DNA of 64,000 bases from Sphingorhabdus contaminans (GTDB lineage Bacteria; Pseudomonadota; Alphaproteobacteria; Sphingomonadales; Sphingomonadaceae): positions 806,001 to 870,000 of the forward strand of contig NZ_VKKU01000001.1 in assembly GCF_007280415.1 (NCBI RefSeq), written 5' to 3'. The position numbers and the translations under genes are program-made. This document shows positions 18,378 to 29,538 of this stretch, piece by piece; position 1 is the first letter of the stretch, and every line of letters begins with the position of its first letter. The notes beneath the pieces were generated by a model, which saw nothing but the letters and a program-made list of their open reading frames with translations, ran no database searches and was not told where the DNA came from.

Positions 18378-20378
18378 ATGCCTAAAGTCACTGTAGACGG
18401 CCTCGAAATCGAAGTTCCCGCCGGCGCAACCGTGCTGCAGGCCTGTGAGCTTGCAGGTAAGGAAATACCGCGCTTTTGCTATCATGAGCGGCTGTCCATT
18501 GCGGGCAATTGCCGTATGTGCCTTGTAGAGGTTGCCCCTGGGCCACCCAAGCCGCAGGCGAGCTGCGCACTGCCCGCGACCGAGGGACAGATCATCAAGA
18601 CCGACAGCCCGATGGTCAAAAAGGCACGGGAAGGGGTGATGGAGTTCCTCCTGATCAACCACCCGCTTGATTGCCCCATCTGCGACCAGGGCGGCGAATG
18701 CGATCTGCAGGACCAGTCCGTAGCCTATGGCCGGGGCGCGTCGCGCTATGATGAAAACAAGCGGGCTGTGACCGAGAAATATATGGGTCCCATCGTCAAA
18801 ACGGTGATGACCCGCTGCATCCAGTGCACGCGCTGTGTCCGTTTTGCGGAAGAAGTTGCAGGCATCGAAGAAATCGGCGCGATTGGCCGTGGCGAGAATA
18901 TGCAGATCACCAGCTATCTGGAACGTGCGGTGACCAGCGAATTGTCCGGCAATGTGGTCGACCTGTGCCCCGTGGGCGCGCTGACGTCGAAACCCTATGC
19001 TTTTGAAGCCCGTCCCTGGGAACTCAAGAAGACCCCAAGCATCGACGTTATGGATGCCGTTGGCACCAACATCCGTCTCGACAGCCGCGGCCGTGCCGTG
19101 TTGCGCGCTTTGCCGCGGATCAACGATGATGTGAACGAAGAATGGGCGTCGGATAAAACCCGTCACGCTGTTGATGGCCTGACCCATCGTCGGCTCGACA
19201 AGCCTTATGTCCGCAAGGACGGCAAGCTGGTTGCCGTAAGCTGGGCCGAGGCGTTTGACGCCGTGAAGGCACATTGGACGGGCGAAGCCGCGGTACTTGC
19301 CGGTGATCAGGTTGATTGCGAAACCATGTTCGCCGCGCGCGAACTTGCCGGTTCGGCGATGCTGGAAGGACGCCAGACAGGTCTCGCGTATGACACATCG
19401 TCGCTGAGCGCGGTCAATTTCAACACCACCATCGCCGGCATCGAAAACGCCGATGTCATCCTGCTCGTCGGCAGCGATCTGCGCCGCGAGGCTGCGCTGG
19501 TGAACACCCGCGTGCAAAAGGCTGTCCGCAAAAAAGGCGCGAAGGTTTTTGCCATCGGTCCTGTGACGGACCTGACTTATAAGGTCGAATGGCTGGGTGA
19601 TGATCTTTCGGCCCTGACCAAGGCACCCAAGGCGTTGGCAGACGCCCTGAAAACCGCCGAACGTCCTGCAATCATCGTGGGTGGCGGTGCCTTGCGTTAT
19701 GAAGGTGTGCACGGCGCAGCGCTCGCCTTTGCGAAGAAGTACAAGCTGGTGCGCGATGGCTGGAATGGCTTCAATATTCTCCATTTCGCGGCAGCCCGTA
19801 TGGGTGGCCTGATGCTGGGTTATGCCTATGACGGCGGTATCAAGGCGCTGGCCGCTAAAAAGCCGAAGCTGGCCTTCTTCCTCGGTGCGGACGAGGTCGA
19901 TTACGGTCTCTTTGCCAAAACGTTCAAAGTCTATGTGGGCCATCATGGTGACCAGGGCGCGCGGCATGCCGACGTTATCCTGCCGGGTGCAGCCTATAGC
20001 GAAAAATCCGGCACCTATGTAAATCTCGAAGGCCGCGTCCAGCGTGGCGAACGCGCGGTGTTCCCGCCCGGGGACGCACGGGAGGATTGGGCAATTTTCC
20101 GGGCACTATCGGATGTGCTCGGTAAACGTCTGCCATTTGACAGCCTTGATGCATTGCGCGCCGAAATGGCGAAGGCTGTACCTGCGTTAGGGGTTGAAGG
20201 TCTGGCCAATTATGGCTGGAGCGAACCCAAGCTGTCTGCGACGGTCAGCGGCAAGATCGCCGACTATCCGATCAAGGATTTCTACCTGACCAACGCCATC
20301 TGCCGCGCGTCGGAGACGATGCAACGCTGCTCGGCCGAACTGGTGCATGGTGAAGAGTTTCTGGAGGCAGCGGAATGA
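18378..20378 (+). CDS. nuoG: NADH-quinone oxidoreductase subunit G (666 aa)
   Basis: 75-kDa subunit. N-terminal [2Fe-2S] ferredoxin domain ([19 protein letters not shown]), His/Cys cluster N5 region '[20 protein letters not shown]', N4 region '[11 protein letters not shown]' and '[16 protein letters not shown]', then a molybdopterin-oxidoreductase-like domain without visible cofactor function. 666 residues is the short alphaproteobacterial/mitochondrial form. It begins 2 bp after nuoF and overlaps nuoH by 4 bp. Confidence 0.96.
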   Translation: MPKVTVDGLEIEVPAGATVLQACELAGKEIPRFCYHERLSIAGNCRMCLVEVAPGPPKPQASCALPATEGQIIKTDSPMVKKAREGVMEFLLINHPLDCPICDQGGECDLQDQSVAYGRGASRYDENKRAVTEKYMGPIVKTVMTRCIQCTRCVRFAEEVAGIEEIGAIGRGENMQITSYLERAVTSELSGNVVDLCPVGALTSKPYAFEARPWELKKTPSIDVMDAVGTNIRLDSRGRAVLRALPRINDDVNEEWASDKTRHAVDGLTHRRLDKPYVRKDGKLVAVSWAEAFDAVKAHWTGEAAVLAGDQVDCETMFAARELAGSAMLEGRQTGLAYDTSSLSAVNFNTTIAGIENADVILLVGSDLRREAALVNTRVQKAVRKKGAKVFAIGPVTDLTYKVEWLGDDLSALTKAPKALADALKTAERPAIIVGGGALRYEGVHGAALAFAKKYKLVRDGWNGFNILHFAAARMGGLMLGYAYDGGIKALAAKKPKLAFFLGADEVDYGLFAKTFKVYVGHHGDQGARHADVILPGAAYSEKSGTYVNLEGRVQRGERAVFPPGDAREDWAIFRALSDVLGKRLPFDSLDALRAEMAKAVPALGVEGLANYGWSEPKLSATVSGKIADYPIKDFYLTNAICRASETMQRCSAELVHGEEFLEAAE

Positions 20379-21556
20379 CCTCATTCTTCCAATCGCTCGG
20401 CATGACCTATGAAGCCGCATGGTTCACCGCAACCATTGCGGGAATTCTGCTGATTGCCTTTCCGCTCATGCTGGCGGTTGCCCTTATCATTTACGCCGAG
20501 CGTAAATTGTGGGCGGCTTTTGCGCTGCGTAAGGGACCCAATGTGGTTGGTCCCTTCGGTGTCCTGCAGTCCTTTGCGGATGGTTTGAAGGTTTTCCTTC
20601 AGGAAACCATCATTCCCAGCGCCTCGAACCGCGGTCTGTTCCTTATTGCGCCGATTATCACCTTCACTGTGGCGTTAATGGCCTGGGCGGTTATTCCCTT
20701 TGGCGATGGCATGGTGCTTGCCGATATCAATGTCGGTCTGCTCTACATCCTCGCGATCAGCAGCCTTGGCGTCTACGGCGTTGTTATTTCGGGTTGGGCA
20801 TCCAACTCTAAATATCCGTTCTATTCCGCCATGCGCGCCGCCGCGCAGATGATTTCCTATGAAGTCTCCATCGGTTTCATCCTGATCTGCGTCGTCCTGT
20901 GGGCGGGCACATTCAACATGGGCGGCATCATTGCCGGGCAGAAGGGCCATGTTCTGGGCTTAATCAACGCTTATGCGCTGAACCCGCTCCTGTTCCCGAT
21001 TGCGGTCATGTTCCTCATCAGCGCGATGGCCGAAACAGCACGCGCGCCGTTCGACCTGACCGAGGCGGAAAGCGAATTGGTCGCGGGTTACCAGACCGAA
21101 TATTCGTCCATGGCGTTCGCACTTTTCTGGCTCGGCGAATATGCCAATGTGCTGTTGATGTGCGCGCTGAACGCGATCCTTTTCTGGGGCGGATGGCTGC
21201 CACCGGTGGATTGGGCACCGCTCTATATGGTCCCGGGAATCTTCTGGCTCTTTGCCAAGATCCTCGTGATGTTCTTCATCTTCGCCTGGGTAAAGGCCAC
21301 CGTGCCGCGTTACCGTTATGACCAGTTGATGCGTCTGGGTTGGAAGGTCTTCCTGCCAATCTCGCTTTTCTGGGTGTTTCTGGTGAGCGGATACCTGATG
21401 CTGACGCGCTACGAATGCAAAAACAGTGAACGGATGTATATTAGCCAAGTCACAGACGTGGAACGAGGTAAAACCTTCACTGCAGACAAGCCTACAAACA
21501 ATTGGGATGGCATCTGCAGAAGTGACCTGAATGTGGCTGGAAAGGCCAGCAAATGA
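20375..21556 (+). CDS. nuoH: NADH-quinone oxidoreductase subunit H with an extended C-terminus (393 aa)
   Basis: Membrane subunit next to the quinone site. Conserved '[26 protein letters not shown]', '[23 protein letters not shown]', '[26 protein letters not shown]' and '[24 protein letters not shown]' are present. The usual protein ends shortly after the last helix (SGYLMLTRY, about residue 346). Here a further 47 hydrophilic residues follow (347-393) with three cysteines (348, 381 and the Asp/Asn-rich surroundings). The tail appears lineage-specific or acquired. It overlaps nuoI by 4 bp. Confidence 0.95.
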   Translation: MTSFFQSLGMTYEAAWFTATIAGILLIAFPLMLAVALIIYAERKLWAAFALRKGPNVVGPFGVLQSFADGLKVFLQETIIPSASNRGLFLIAPIITFTVALMAWAVIPFGDGMVLADINVGLLYILAISSLGVYGVVISGWASNSKYPFYSAMRAAAQMISYEVSIGFILICVVLWAGTFNMGGIIAGQKGHVLGLINAYALNPLLFPIAVMFLISAMAETARAPFDLTEAESELVAGYQTEYSSMAFALFWLGEYANVLLMCALNAILFWGGWLPPVDWAPLYMVPGIFWLFAKILVMFFIFAWVKATVPRYRYDQLMRLGWKVFLPISLFWVFLVSGYLMLTRYECKNSERMYISQVTDVERGKTFTADKPTNNWDGICRSDLNVAGKASK

Positions 21557-22041
21557 CCACCATCGCCCATCTCATCAAATCCTTCACCCTGTGGGAATTC
21601 GTCAAGGCGCACTGGCTGACCTTGCAATATTTCTTCAAGCCCAAGGCGACGGTGAACTATCCGTTTGAAAAGAATCCGCTTAGCCCACGTTTCCGGGGCG
21701 AACATGCATTGCGGCGTTATCCCAATGGCGAGGAACGCTGCATTGCGTGCAAATTGTGCGAGGCCGTTTGCCCAGCGCAAGCGATCACGATCGAGGCGGA
21801 ACCGCGCGAGGACGGCAGCCGTCGGACCACCCGCTACGACATCGACATGACGAAGTGCATCTATTGCGGTTTCTGTCAGGAAGCCTGTCCGGTGGATGCC
21901 ATCGTCGAAGGGCCGAATTTCGAATATGCAACCGAAACGCGGGAAGAGCTTCTTTATGACAAGAACAAGCTGCTCGCCAATGGCGACAAATGGGAACGCG
22001 CGATTGCCGCGAACCTTGCCGCCGATGCGGCCTATCGGTAA
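21553..22041 (+). CDS. nuoI: NADH-quinone oxidoreductase subunit I (162 aa)
   Basis: 23-kDa (TYKY) subunit with two [4Fe-4S] clusters N6a/N6b. Ligand sets are '[16 protein letters not shown]' and '[16 protein letters not shown]'. The N-terminal amphipathic helix '[39 protein letters not shown]' is the alphaproteobacterial form. ATGA overlap with nuoH. Confidence 0.97.
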   Translation: MTTIAHLIKSFTLWEFVKAHWLTLQYFFKPKATVNYPFEKNPLSPRFRGEHALRRYPNGEERCIACKLCEAVCPAQAITIEAEPREDGSRRTTRYDIDMTKCIYCGFCQEACPVDAIVEGPNFEYATETREELLYDKNKLLANGDKWERAIAANLAADAAYR

Positions 22042-22053
22042 GGGGCGCGGATT

Positions 22054-22674
22054 GTGATTCAGGTCATCTCTTTTTACCTTTTCGCCAGCATCCTGATCGC
22101 GTCGGCCGCGATGGTGATCTTTGCGCGTAACCCCGTGCACAGCGTGCTTTGGCTGATCGTTGCCTTTTTCAATGCGGCGGGCCTGATGGTCCTCATCGGT
22201 GCTGAATTCATCGCGATGTTGCTGGTCATTGTCTATGTCGGTGCGGTTGCGGTGCTTTTCCTCTTTGTCGTGATGATGCTCGACATTGATTTTGCCGAAT
22301 TGCGTGCCGGCTTCGTCAAGAATGTGCCGCTGGGGCTATTACTGGCGGTCGTGCTTGTGGCGGAACTCATTCTGGGCGTCGGCGCCTATCGCGCCGGTGC
22401 CGTGAAACTCGGAACGCCGGAGGCCGGAGCTGCCACGGTTTCCAATACGGTGCCGAATATCGAAGCCATCGGGAACCTGCTCTACAGCAAATATATCTTC
22501 CTGTTTGAAAGCGCTGGCCTGATCTTGCTTGTCGCCATGGTTGGCGCGATAGTTCTAACCCACCGCCGCAGCCACGGCAGCAAGGGGCAGAATATCAACA
22601 GCCAGAATATGCGCCGTCCGCAGGATGCGACGCGCAATGTGAATCAGCCAGTCGGGCAGGGGGTCGAACTGTGA
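22054..22674 (+). CDS. nuoJ: NADH-quinone oxidoreductase subunit J (206 aa)
   Basis: Five-helix membrane subunit; GTG start 12 bp after nuoI. Conserved '[55 protein letters not shown]' including the Glu in helix 2 and the pi-bulge region. The C-terminal tail after the last helix ([10 protein letters not shown] onward) is hydrophilic. Its stop overlaps the nuoK GTG. Confidence 0.95.
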   Translation: MIQVISFYLFASILIASAAMVIFARNPVHSVLWLIVAFFNAAGLMVLIGAEFIAMLLVIVYVGAVAVLFLFVVMMLDIDFAELRAGFVKNVPLGLLLAVVLVAELILGVGAYRAGAVKLGTPEAGAATVSNTVPNIEAIGNLLYSKYIFLFESAGLILLVAMVGAIVLTHRRSHGSKGQNINSQNMRRPQDATRNVNQPVGQGVEL

Positions 22675-22976
22675 TAGGCATCGAACATTATCTGGTGGTC
22701 AGTTCCATCCTGTTTGTGATGGGCGTGCTGGGCATTTTCCTGAACCGCAAGAATGTCATCATTATTCTGATGGCGATCGAGCTGATCCTGCTTGCCGTGA
22801 ACATCAATCTTGTGGCTTTCAGCGCTTTCCTGGGCGATCTGACCGGGCAGATCTTTGCGATGTTCGTGCTGACCGTCGCAGCCAGTGAGGCAGCCATCGG
22901 GCTTGCCATATTGGTTATCTATTTCCGTGGTCGCGGCACCATTGCCGTTGACGATGTCAACCGGATGAAGGGGTAA
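22671..22976 (+). CDS. nuoK: NADH-quinone oxidoreductase subunit K (101 aa)
   Basis: Three-helix antiporter-like subunit with the two conserved membrane glutamates in '[18 protein letters not shown]' and '[19 protein letters not shown]'. GTG start with a GTGA overlap on nuoJ. Length is exactly typical. Confidence 0.97.
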   Translation: MIGIEHYLVVSSILFVMGVLGIFLNRKNVIIILMAIELILLAVNINLVAFSAFLGDLTGQIFAMFVLTVAASEAAIGLAILVIYFRGRGTIAVDDVNRMKG

Positions 22977-22982
22977 CATCCA

Positions 22983-25022
22983 GTGACTTCGATACATATC
23001 ATCGTTTTCCTGCCGCTTCTGGCAGCGTTGATCGCAGGCCTTGGCCAGCGGTTCATCGGTGCGGTTGCGGCCAAGACGATCACGACCGCCGGTCTGTTCA
23101 CCGCCTGTCTTTTAAGCTGGCCGATCTTCATCAGTTTCCTGACCGGTGATGAAAAGGCTTATGTCCAGCCGGTCATGACATGGGTGCAGTCCGGTGCGCT
23201 TTCCTTTAACTGGGAATTGCGCGTCGATGCCCTGACCGCGGTGATGCTGGTGGTTATCACCACCGTCTCGGCGCTCGTCCATCTGTATAGCTGGGGCTAT
23301 ATGGAGGAAGATCCCGACCAGCCCCGCTTTTTCGCCTATCTGTCGCTGTTCACCTTCGCCATGCTGATGCTGGTGACCGCCAACAATCTGGTGCAGATGT
23401 TCTTTGGCTGGGAAGGCGTCGGGCTTGCATCCTATCTGTTGATCGGTTTCTGGTACAAAAAGCCCAGCGCAAATGCCGCAGCGATCAAGGCTTTTGTCGT
23501 CAACCGCGTCGGCGACCTGGGCTTCATGCTGGGTATCTTTGGCGTATTCTGGCTATTTGGTACCGTTTCAATTCCCGACATCCTTGCCGCTGCGCCGGAC
23601 AAGGTTGGGTCGAGCATCGGCTTCCTTGGCTATCGTGTCGATACGATGAGCCTGCTTTGCGTCCTTCTCTTCATTGGCGCGATGGGCAAGTCGGCGCAGC
23701 TTGGCCTGCACACTTGGCTTCCCGACGCGATGGAAGGCCCGACACCTGTGTCGGCCCTGATCCACGCGGCAACGATGGTGACCGCCGGTGTCTTCATGGT
23801 TTGCCGTCTGTCACCGCTGTTCGAAACTAGCCAGTTTGCTCTGGATGTCGTCACCATTGTCGGCGCGACGACCGCAATCTTCGCGGCGACGGTCGGATTG
23901 GTGCAGACCGACATCAAGCGCGTCATCGCCTATTCAACCTGCTCGCAACTTGGCTACATGTTCTTCGCCGCCGGAACCGGTGCCTATGGCGCCGCGATGT
24001 TCCATCTTTTCACCCATGCCTTCTTCAAGGCGCTGTTGTTCCTTGGCGCTGGTTCGGTGATCCATGCGATGCATCACGAACAGGATATGCGCTATTATGG
24101 GGGCTTGCGGAAACATATCCCGCTTACCTTCTGGGCAATGATGGCAGGTACATTGGCCATCACCGGTGTCGGCATCGTCGGTGTCGGTGGTTTTGCGGGC
24201 TTCTATTCCAAGGACGCCATTATCGAGGCGGCCTTCGCCAGCAGCTCGACCTACCATATGTACGGTTTTGCCATTGGTGTCGTCGCCGCGTTGCTGACCA
24301 GTTTCTACAGTTGGCGCCTGATGTTCCTGACATTCTTTGGAAAGCCCCGCTGGGCCGGTTCGGAGCATATCCAGCACGCTGTTCATGATGACCACCATCA
24401 TGGTGACGACCACGCTCATCATGGTGGGCATGCTGATCATGGCGACGGTACCGCAGGCTATCATCCTCATGAAAGCCCGCTCCCGATGCTCATTCCGCTT
24501 GCGGTGCTTACCTTGGGCGCCGTGTTTGCCGGGTTCCTGTTCCATGGCGCATTTATCGAAGCCGAAACGGGTAAAGAGTTCTGGGCCAACAGCACGCTCT
24601 ACTTCAACGAGCATCTGATGCATGCCATGCATGAAGTGCCGCTATGGGTGAAATTGTCGTCAACCGTCGCCATGCTGGTTGGCCTCAGCGTAGCTTATCT
24701 GATGTACCAGCGTTCGGAAGATGCGCCGCAAAAGCTGGCGACCATGTTCGCACCGCTTTACCGGTTCTTCCTCAACAAATGGTATTTTGATGAGCTTTAC
24801 AACCTGATTTTCGTCCGTCCGGCCTTTTGGTTCGGTCGCCTTTTCTGGCAGCAGGGGGACATTGGTATCATCGACAGATTTGGTCCCAATGGTTCCGCCG
24901 CGGTAGTGAGCTTCACCAGCCGGATGGCTGTGCGGCTGCAGTCGGGATATCTTTACACCTATGCGCTGGTCATGCTTCTCGGCCTGGTCGCGGCGGTTAG
25001 CTGGATGATGGTGAAAGCATAA
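22983..25022 (+). CDS. nuoL: NADH-quinone oxidoreductase subunit L with a histidine-rich loop (679 aa)
   Basis: The largest proton-pumping antiporter-like subunit, with a long lateral helix at the C-terminus. Key segments are '[19 protein letters not shown]', '[30 protein letters not shown]' (pumping Lys/His region) and '[16 protein letters not shown]'. GTG start 6 bp after nuoK. A loop at residues 468-486 holds nine His with Asp and Gly, plus a further YHPH; it lies between late helices and could bind divalent metal. The TAATG end couples it to nuoM. Confidence 0.96.
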   Translation: MTSIHIIVFLPLLAALIAGLGQRFIGAVAAKTITTAGLFTACLLSWPIFISFLTGDEKAYVQPVMTWVQSGALSFNWELRVDALTAVMLVVITTVSALVHLYSWGYMEEDPDQPRFFAYLSLFTFAMLMLVTANNLVQMFFGWEGVGLASYLLIGFWYKKPSANAAAIKAFVVNRVGDLGFMLGIFGVFWLFGTVSIPDILAAAPDKVGSSIGFLGYRVDTMSLLCVLLFIGAMGKSAQLGLHTWLPDAMEGPTPVSALIHAATMVTAGVFMVCRLSPLFETSQFALDVVTIVGATTAIFAATVGLVQTDIKRVIAYSTCSQLGYMFFAAGTGAYGAAMFHLFTHAFFKALLFLGAGSVIHAMHHEQDMRYYGGLRKHIPLTFWAMMAGTLAITGVGIVGVGGFAGFYSKDAIIEAAFASSSTYHMYGFAIGVVAALLTSFYSWRLMFLTFFGKPRWAGSEHIQHAVHDDHHHGDDHAHHGGHADHGDGTAGYHPHESPLPMLIPLAVLTLGAVFAGFLFHGAFIEAETGKEFWANSTLYFNEHLMHAMHEVPLWVKLSSTVAMLVGLSVAYLMYQRSEDAPQKLATMFAPLYRFFLNKWYFDELYNLIFVRPAFWFGRLFWQQGDIGIIDRFGPNGSAAVVSFTSRMAVRLQSGYLYTYALVMLLGLVAAVSWMMVKA

Positions 25023-26587
25023 TGAACGCCGCAGCACTTCCCATAATTTCGATCATGCTGGCCATCCCGATGGTGGCCGCAATCGCCTGTCTGTTTGTCC
25101 GCGCCGAAACAGCACGTGTGCTGGCGCTCGGTGCGACGCTGCTCAATCTTCTGTTGGGGGCCTGGCTGTGGGTCAGCTACGATCCCGCAGGGGCGCAGTG
25201 GCAATTTGTGGAAAGCCTCCAGTTGTTTGGCCCCATTGGCTGGAAACTAGGCATTGATGGCATATCCCTGACACTGATCATGCTGTCTGTATTCCTGATG
25301 CCGATCTGCATCGGGGCAAGCTGGCACGCCATCGACAAGCGGGTCGGTGAATATATGGCCGCTTTCCTGCTGATGGAAACGCTGATGATCGGTGTTTTTG
25401 CCGCGCAGGATCTGCTGTTGTTCTACATCTTCTTCGAAGCCGGCCTGATCCCCATGTATCTGATCATCGGTATCTGGGGCGGGGCAGAGCGGATCTACGC
25501 TTCCTACAAATTCTTCCTCTACACGCTGCTTGGCTCGGTCGTAATGCTGATCGCCATGCTGTGGATGATACAGACCGCTGGTACGGCCGATATCCCCACA
25601 TTGCTCAACACCGACTTCCCAGTCGAGGCGCAGAAATGGCTGTGGCTTGCTTTCTTCGCGAGCTTCGCTGTTAAAATGCCGATGTGGCCGGTCCACACCT
25701 GGTTACCGGATGCCCACGTTCAGGCTCCTACTGCCGGTTCGGTCATATTGGCGGGCGTGCTGTTGAAAATGGGCGGATACGGCTTCCTGCGCTTCTCGCT
25801 GCCGATGTTCCCTGAAGCCAGCGCGGATTTCATCCCTCTGGTATTTGGCCTGTCGATGGTCGCCGTTGTCTATACCTCGCTCGTCGCGCTGGTGCAGAGC
25901 GATATGAAAAAGCTGATCGCTTATTCGTCGGTGGCGCATATGGCGATTGTCACCGTCGGCCTGTTCACCTTCAACCAGCAGGGGATCGAAGGCGCAATCA
26001 TCGTGATGCTTAGCCATGGTCTGGTTTCAGGCGCGCTGTTCCTATGCGTAGGCGTAATCTACGATCGGCTGCATACCCGCGAGATCAGCCGCTATGGCGG
26101 ATTGAGCATTAACATGCCCAAATATGCGCTGTTGTTCATGCTCTTTACCATGGCGAGCGTCGGGCTTCCCGGGACCAGCGGTTTTGTCGGCGAATTCCTG
26201 TCGTTGGCAGGGGCGTATAAGGTTTCGACCTGGGCTACCCTGATCGCAACCACCGGCATCATTTTGGGCGCAGGCTATATGCTTTATCTCTATCTCCGCA
26301 TCGCCTTTGGCGAACAAAAAAATGCCGATGCGGCCGCTATGTCGGATATAGATGGCCGTGAAATGTGGCTACTCGCTCCGATTGCGGCGGCGGTGCTCTG
26401 GATGGGTGTCTATCCGGAAAGCTTCCTCGCGCCGATCCGTCGTGACGTTGCTACCATCGTCGAACGTATTGAACGTGCTGCACCTGCAGGGGACAGCAAA
26501 TTAAAGGCCAATGATCCCACCACCGCCAAATATCGGGTTGGGGGACATGGCGAAGAAAAGAACAAGGCTGAGGGGAGCCACCACTAA
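25022..26587 (+). CDS. nuoM: NADH-quinone oxidoreductase subunit M (521 aa)
   Basis: Antiporter-like proton-pumping subunit. Conserved '[21 protein letters not shown]' (key Glu), '[49 protein letters not shown]' and '[15 protein letters not shown]'. One-base overlaps with nuoL and nuoN. The hydrophilic C-terminal tail (about residue 475 on) is rich in charged residues. Confidence 0.96.
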   Translation: MNAAALPIISIMLAIPMVAAIACLFVRAETARVLALGATLLNLLLGAWLWVSYDPAGAQWQFVESLQLFGPIGWKLGIDGISLTLIMLSVFLMPICIGASWHAIDKRVGEYMAAFLLMETLMIGVFAAQDLLLFYIFFEAGLIPMYLIIGIWGGAERIYASYKFFLYTLLGSVVMLIAMLWMIQTAGTADIPTLLNTDFPVEAQKWLWLAFFASFAVKMPMWPVHTWLPDAHVQAPTAGSVILAGVLLKMGGYGFLRFSLPMFPEASADFIPLVFGLSMVAVVYTSLVALVQSDMKKLIAYSSVAHMAIVTVGLFTFNQQGIEGAIIVMLSHGLVSGALFLCVGVIYDRLHTREISRYGGLSINMPKYALLFMLFTMASVGLPGTSGFVGEFLSLAGAYKVSTWATLIATTGIILGAGYMLYLYLRIAFGEQKNADAAAMSDIDGREMWLLAPIAAAVLWMGVYPESFLAPIRRDVATIVERIERAAPAGDSKLKANDPTTAKYRVGGHGEEKNKAEGSHH

Positions 26588-28029
26588 TGGACCTTAATGC
26601 TTCACTTTTCCTCGTTCGTCCCGAGGTTATTCTCAGCTTTTCCGCGCTCGCTCTGCTGCTGCTCGCAGCATGGCGGAGTGATTCAGGGCGTCTGGCAAGC
26701 ATATTGGCGGTAACTGCGCTATTCGGCGCAGGCGCCTTTGTGGTGGATTTCATGGCGACGGGCACCGATGCAACCGCGTTTGACGGCCTGATCGGCAACG
26801 ATGCATTCGGCAATTTTGCAAAGCTGTTGATCTATTTCGCTGCCGCCATTTCGTTGATGATTGCCCCGCGCTTCCTTGAAAATGCGGGCGCCATGCGCGC
26901 CGAATATCCAGTTCTTATCCTGCTTGCCGCCATCGGCATGGGAATCATGGTATCGGCAACGGATCTGGTAACGCTTTATATCGGCCTCGAACTGAACAGT
27001 TTGGCGGCTTATGTCTTGGCAAGCTTTGCGCGCTACGACGGACGCTCTGCGGAAGCTGGTCTGAAATATTTCGTGCTGGGTGCCCTTGCGAGCGGAATTC
27101 TGCTTTTTGGTATGTCGCTGCTGTACGGTTTTGCCGGTTCCACCAGCTTTAGTGCGATTGGTACGGCCTTGAACGGTGACATTAGTCTTGGGATGATATT
27201 CGGCATTGTCTTCGTTCTGTCGGGTCTTGCGTTTAAGATCAGCGCCGCGCCTTTCCATATGTGGACGCCGGACGTATATGAAGGTGCGCCTACTCCGGTA
27301 ACGGCCTTTTTCGCCAGCGCCCCAAAGGTGGCAGCCAGCGTTTTGCTGATACGTGTGGTCATCGAGGCTTTTGGAAACGAAGCCATGGTCTGGCAGCAAA
27401 TTGTCATCGTTGTCGCACTGATGTCGATTATCATCGGCGCCGTGGGTGCCATCGGGCAGCAGAATTTGAAACGTCTGCTGGCATATAGCTCGATCAACAA
27501 TATCGGCTTCATTCTGATAGGCCTTGCCGCAGGGACTGAGCAGGGCGTTGCGGCGATGCTGGTCTATCTTGCCATTTATGTCGCCATGACGCTGGGCAGC
27601 TTCATCGTATTGATGCAGCTGAAGGCACGTGATGGCTCCTATCGCGAGACATTTGCCGACATTGCCGGCTTGTCGAAAACCCGTCCTGCACTGGCGGCGA
27701 TCTTTGCGATCTTCATGTTCAGCCTCGCCGGTATCCCGCCCTTGTTCGGTTTCTGGGGCAAATTGGTGGTATTCCAGGCTGCTGTAGCTGCAAATCTGCT
27801 TCCGCTGGCCGTCATCGGGATTGCGGCGTCGGTAATCGGGGCCTTCTATTATCTGAAGGTTGTCAAGGTCATGTACTTCGACGAACCGGCAGATGTGATT
27901 GCGCCTGCCGATGATGCGGTCCTAAGCTGGACCGGCGGTATATTGGCAATTACCCAGTCACCGCTGGGTTATCTTGCCATACCGGTTCTGGCCGCACTTT
28001 CTGCACAAGCGGCAAGGGCGCTGTTCTGA
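26587..28029 (+). CDS. nuoN: NADH-quinone oxidoreductase subunit N (480 aa)
   Basis: Third antiporter-like subunit and last of the 14. Conserved 'LVTLYIGLELNSLAAYVLASF', 'GLAFKISAAPFHMWTPDVYEGAPTPVTAFFASAPKVAA' and 'LLAYSSINNIGFILIGLA'. Its stop overlaps the proposed CTG start of birA, so the operon appears to continue into cofactor genes. Confidence 0.96.
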   Translation: MDLNASLFLVRPEVILSFSALALLLLAAWRSDSGRLASILAVTALFGAGAFVVDFMATGTDATAFDGLIGNDAFGNFAKLLIYFAAAISLMIAPRFLENAGAMRAEYPVLILLAAIGMGIMVSATDLVTLYIGLELNSLAAYVLASFARYDGRSAEAGLKYFVLGALASGILLFGMSLLYGFAGSTSFSAIGTALNGDISLGMIFGIVFVLSGLAFKISAAPFHMWTPDVYEGAPTPVTAFFASAPKVAASVLLIRVVIEAFGNEAMVWQQIVIVVALMSIIIGAVGAIGQQNLKRLLAYSSINNIGFILIGLAAGTEQGVAAMLVYLAIYVAMTLGSFIVLMQLKARDGSYRETFADIAGLSKTRPALAAIFAIFMFSLAGIPPLFGFWGKLVVFQAAVAANLLPLAVIGIAASVIGAFYYLKVVKVMYFDEPADVIAPADDAVLSWTGGILAITQSPLGYLAIPVLAALSAQAARALF

Positions 28030-28742
28030 ACCCTGTTTTTGAAGAAGTTGCATTAACAGGGTCGACCAACGCCGACCTGCTGCAACGCGCGGCTGTTGGC
28101 GCGCCGGAAGGACTCTGGCTTCGCGCCGATGCGCAGGACGGCGGCCGCGGCCGCTTGGGGCGCAGTTGGGAAAGCCCGGGCGGCAATCTTTTTGCAAGCA
28201 CCATTGTGCGTTTGCAGCCGTCCGATCCACAAGCGCCAACGCTTGCATTCGTCGCGGCTTTGGCCGTGCGCGATACGCTGCATCAAATCGCGCCGGAATG
28301 TGCCGTCCAGATCAAATGGCCCAATGACATCCTGTCTGCCGATGGGTCCAAAATCTGTGGTATCCTGCTGGAACGGACCGGCGAGGCGGTCGTCATCGGG
28401 ATCGGTATCAATCTGACATCGTCGCCCGACATTCCCGGGCGTGCGACAACCGATCTGCATAAGCTCGGCATTCTCCCGCCGCATCCACAGGCAGTTACAG
28501 AAATTCTCGCTGCCAATATGGCAAGCTGGTTGATGCGTTGGCGCCAATATGGATTGCAGGCGTTGACGAGCGAATGGCAAAAGTTTGCCCATCCGGTCGG
28601 TACTGCATTATCGGTGCAGTTGCCCGACGGCACGCGGGAAGATGGACTTTACGCCGGACTGACTGCAGAGGGCGCACTTCAGCTTCGCTTGGCGGATGGG
28701 ACGATCCATGCCATTCATGCCGCCGATGTTTTTCTCGTTTAG
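28026..28742 (+). CDS. birA: Biotin--[acetyl-CoA-carboxylase] ligase, probable CTG start (238 aa)
   Basis: Attaches biotin to the carrier protein of acetyl-CoA carboxylase. Visible: '[10 protein letters not shown]', the biotinyl-AMP loop '[11 protein letters not shown]', 'QIKWPNDIL' and 'SKICGILLE'. No DNA-binding domain, so it is the monofunctional type. No ATG, GTG or TTG exists before the essential GSTN and GRGRLG motifs; a CTG at 28026 overlapping the nuoN stop as CTGA gives a full-length protein and mirrors the ATGA/GTGA overlaps in this operon. The first ordinary start (TTG 28155) would delete the active-site loop. Confidence 0.88.
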   Translation: MNPVFEEVALTGSTNADLLQRAAVGAPEGLWLRADAQDGGRGRLGRSWESPGGNLFASTIVRLQPSDPQAPTLAFVAALAVRDTLHQIAPECAVQIKWPNDILSADGSKICGILLERTGEAVVIGIGINLTSSPDIPGRATTDLHKLGILPPHPQAVTEILAANMASWLMRWRQYGLQALTSEWQKFAHPVGTALSVQLPDGTREDGLYAGLTAEGALQLRLADGTIHAIHAADVFLV

Positions 28743-28756
28743 GCAGAGGACCGACT

Positions 28757-29536
28757 ATGCTGCTCGCAATTGATACCGGCAACACCAACGTTAAATTTGC
28801 GCTGGTCGATGACAGCGGGGAAATCGTTAAACGCTGGCGCATTGCCACCGATGCACGCCGCACGGCCGATGAATATGCGGTATGGCTGGACCAGCTTATA
28901 CAGATGGCAGGATTCCGCCGGAGTGATGTCAAAGCCGTCATAATCGCAACCGTTGTTCCCCGGGCGCTGCACAATCTGCAATTGCTTGCCTCGCACTATT
29001 TCGATTGCGAAGCACTTGTTGCCGGTCGGGGGAGCGTGGGCTGGGGCATCCAACTCAAGGTCGATGAGCCCCAATCGGTCGGCGCCGACCGCGCTGTAAA
29101 TGCGATTGCTGCCCAATCCATGGCCGATGGTGACAAGCTTGTGATCAGTTTCGGCACGGCAACGACATTCGACTATATCGGCCCGGACGGATCCTATCGG
29201 GGCGGCAGTATTGCCCCTGGCGTGAACCTCAGTCTGGATGCGCTCTACGCTGCGGCTGCGATGCTGCCGCGAATTGCAATCGAGCCACCGCCAAATGAAA
29301 GCGTAATTGGTACGACAACAGTTGGACAAATGCAGATAGGTATCTATTGGGGCTATGTGGCGATGATCGAAGGGATGATCGCGCGAATGAAAGCTGAAAT
29401 CGGCAAGCCAGTCACGGTTATCGCGACCGGCGGTCTCGCCATCCTGTTTCAGCAACATGGCCATTTATTTGACCGGGTAGAACCGGATTTGACGCTGCGG
29501 GGGCTGGCGCATTTGTACAGGAATCGAGAAACATAA
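28757..29536 (+). CDS. coaX: Type III pantothenate kinase (259 aa)
   Basis: First step of CoA synthesis, ASKHA-fold enzyme needing a monovalent cation. Phosphate-binding '[16 protein letters not shown]' at the N-terminus, '[11 protein letters not shown]', '[13 protein letters not shown]' and '[15 protein letters not shown]' are all present. I chose ATG 28757 because the preceding in-frame extension lies inside birA. The birA-coaX pairing places two cofactor genes behind nuoN. Confidence 0.95.
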   Translation: MLLAIDTGNTNVKFALVDDSGEIVKRWRIATDARRTADEYAVWLDQLIQMAGFRRSDVKAVIIATVVPRALHNLQLLASHYFDCEALVAGRGSVGWGIQLKVDEPQSVGADRAVNAIAAQSMADGDKLVISFGTATTFDYIGPDGSYRGGSIAPGVNLSLDALYAAAAMLPRIAIEPPPNESVIGTTTVGQMQIGIYWGYVAMIEGMIARMKAEIGKPVTVIATGGLAILFQQHGHLFDRVEPDLTLRGLAHLYRNRET

Positions 29537-29538
29537 TC

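Noticed and set aside
18102-19967. 621-codon minus-strand open frame opposite nuoG
   Set aside because: Same antisense artefact; the plus-strand nuoG is unambiguous.
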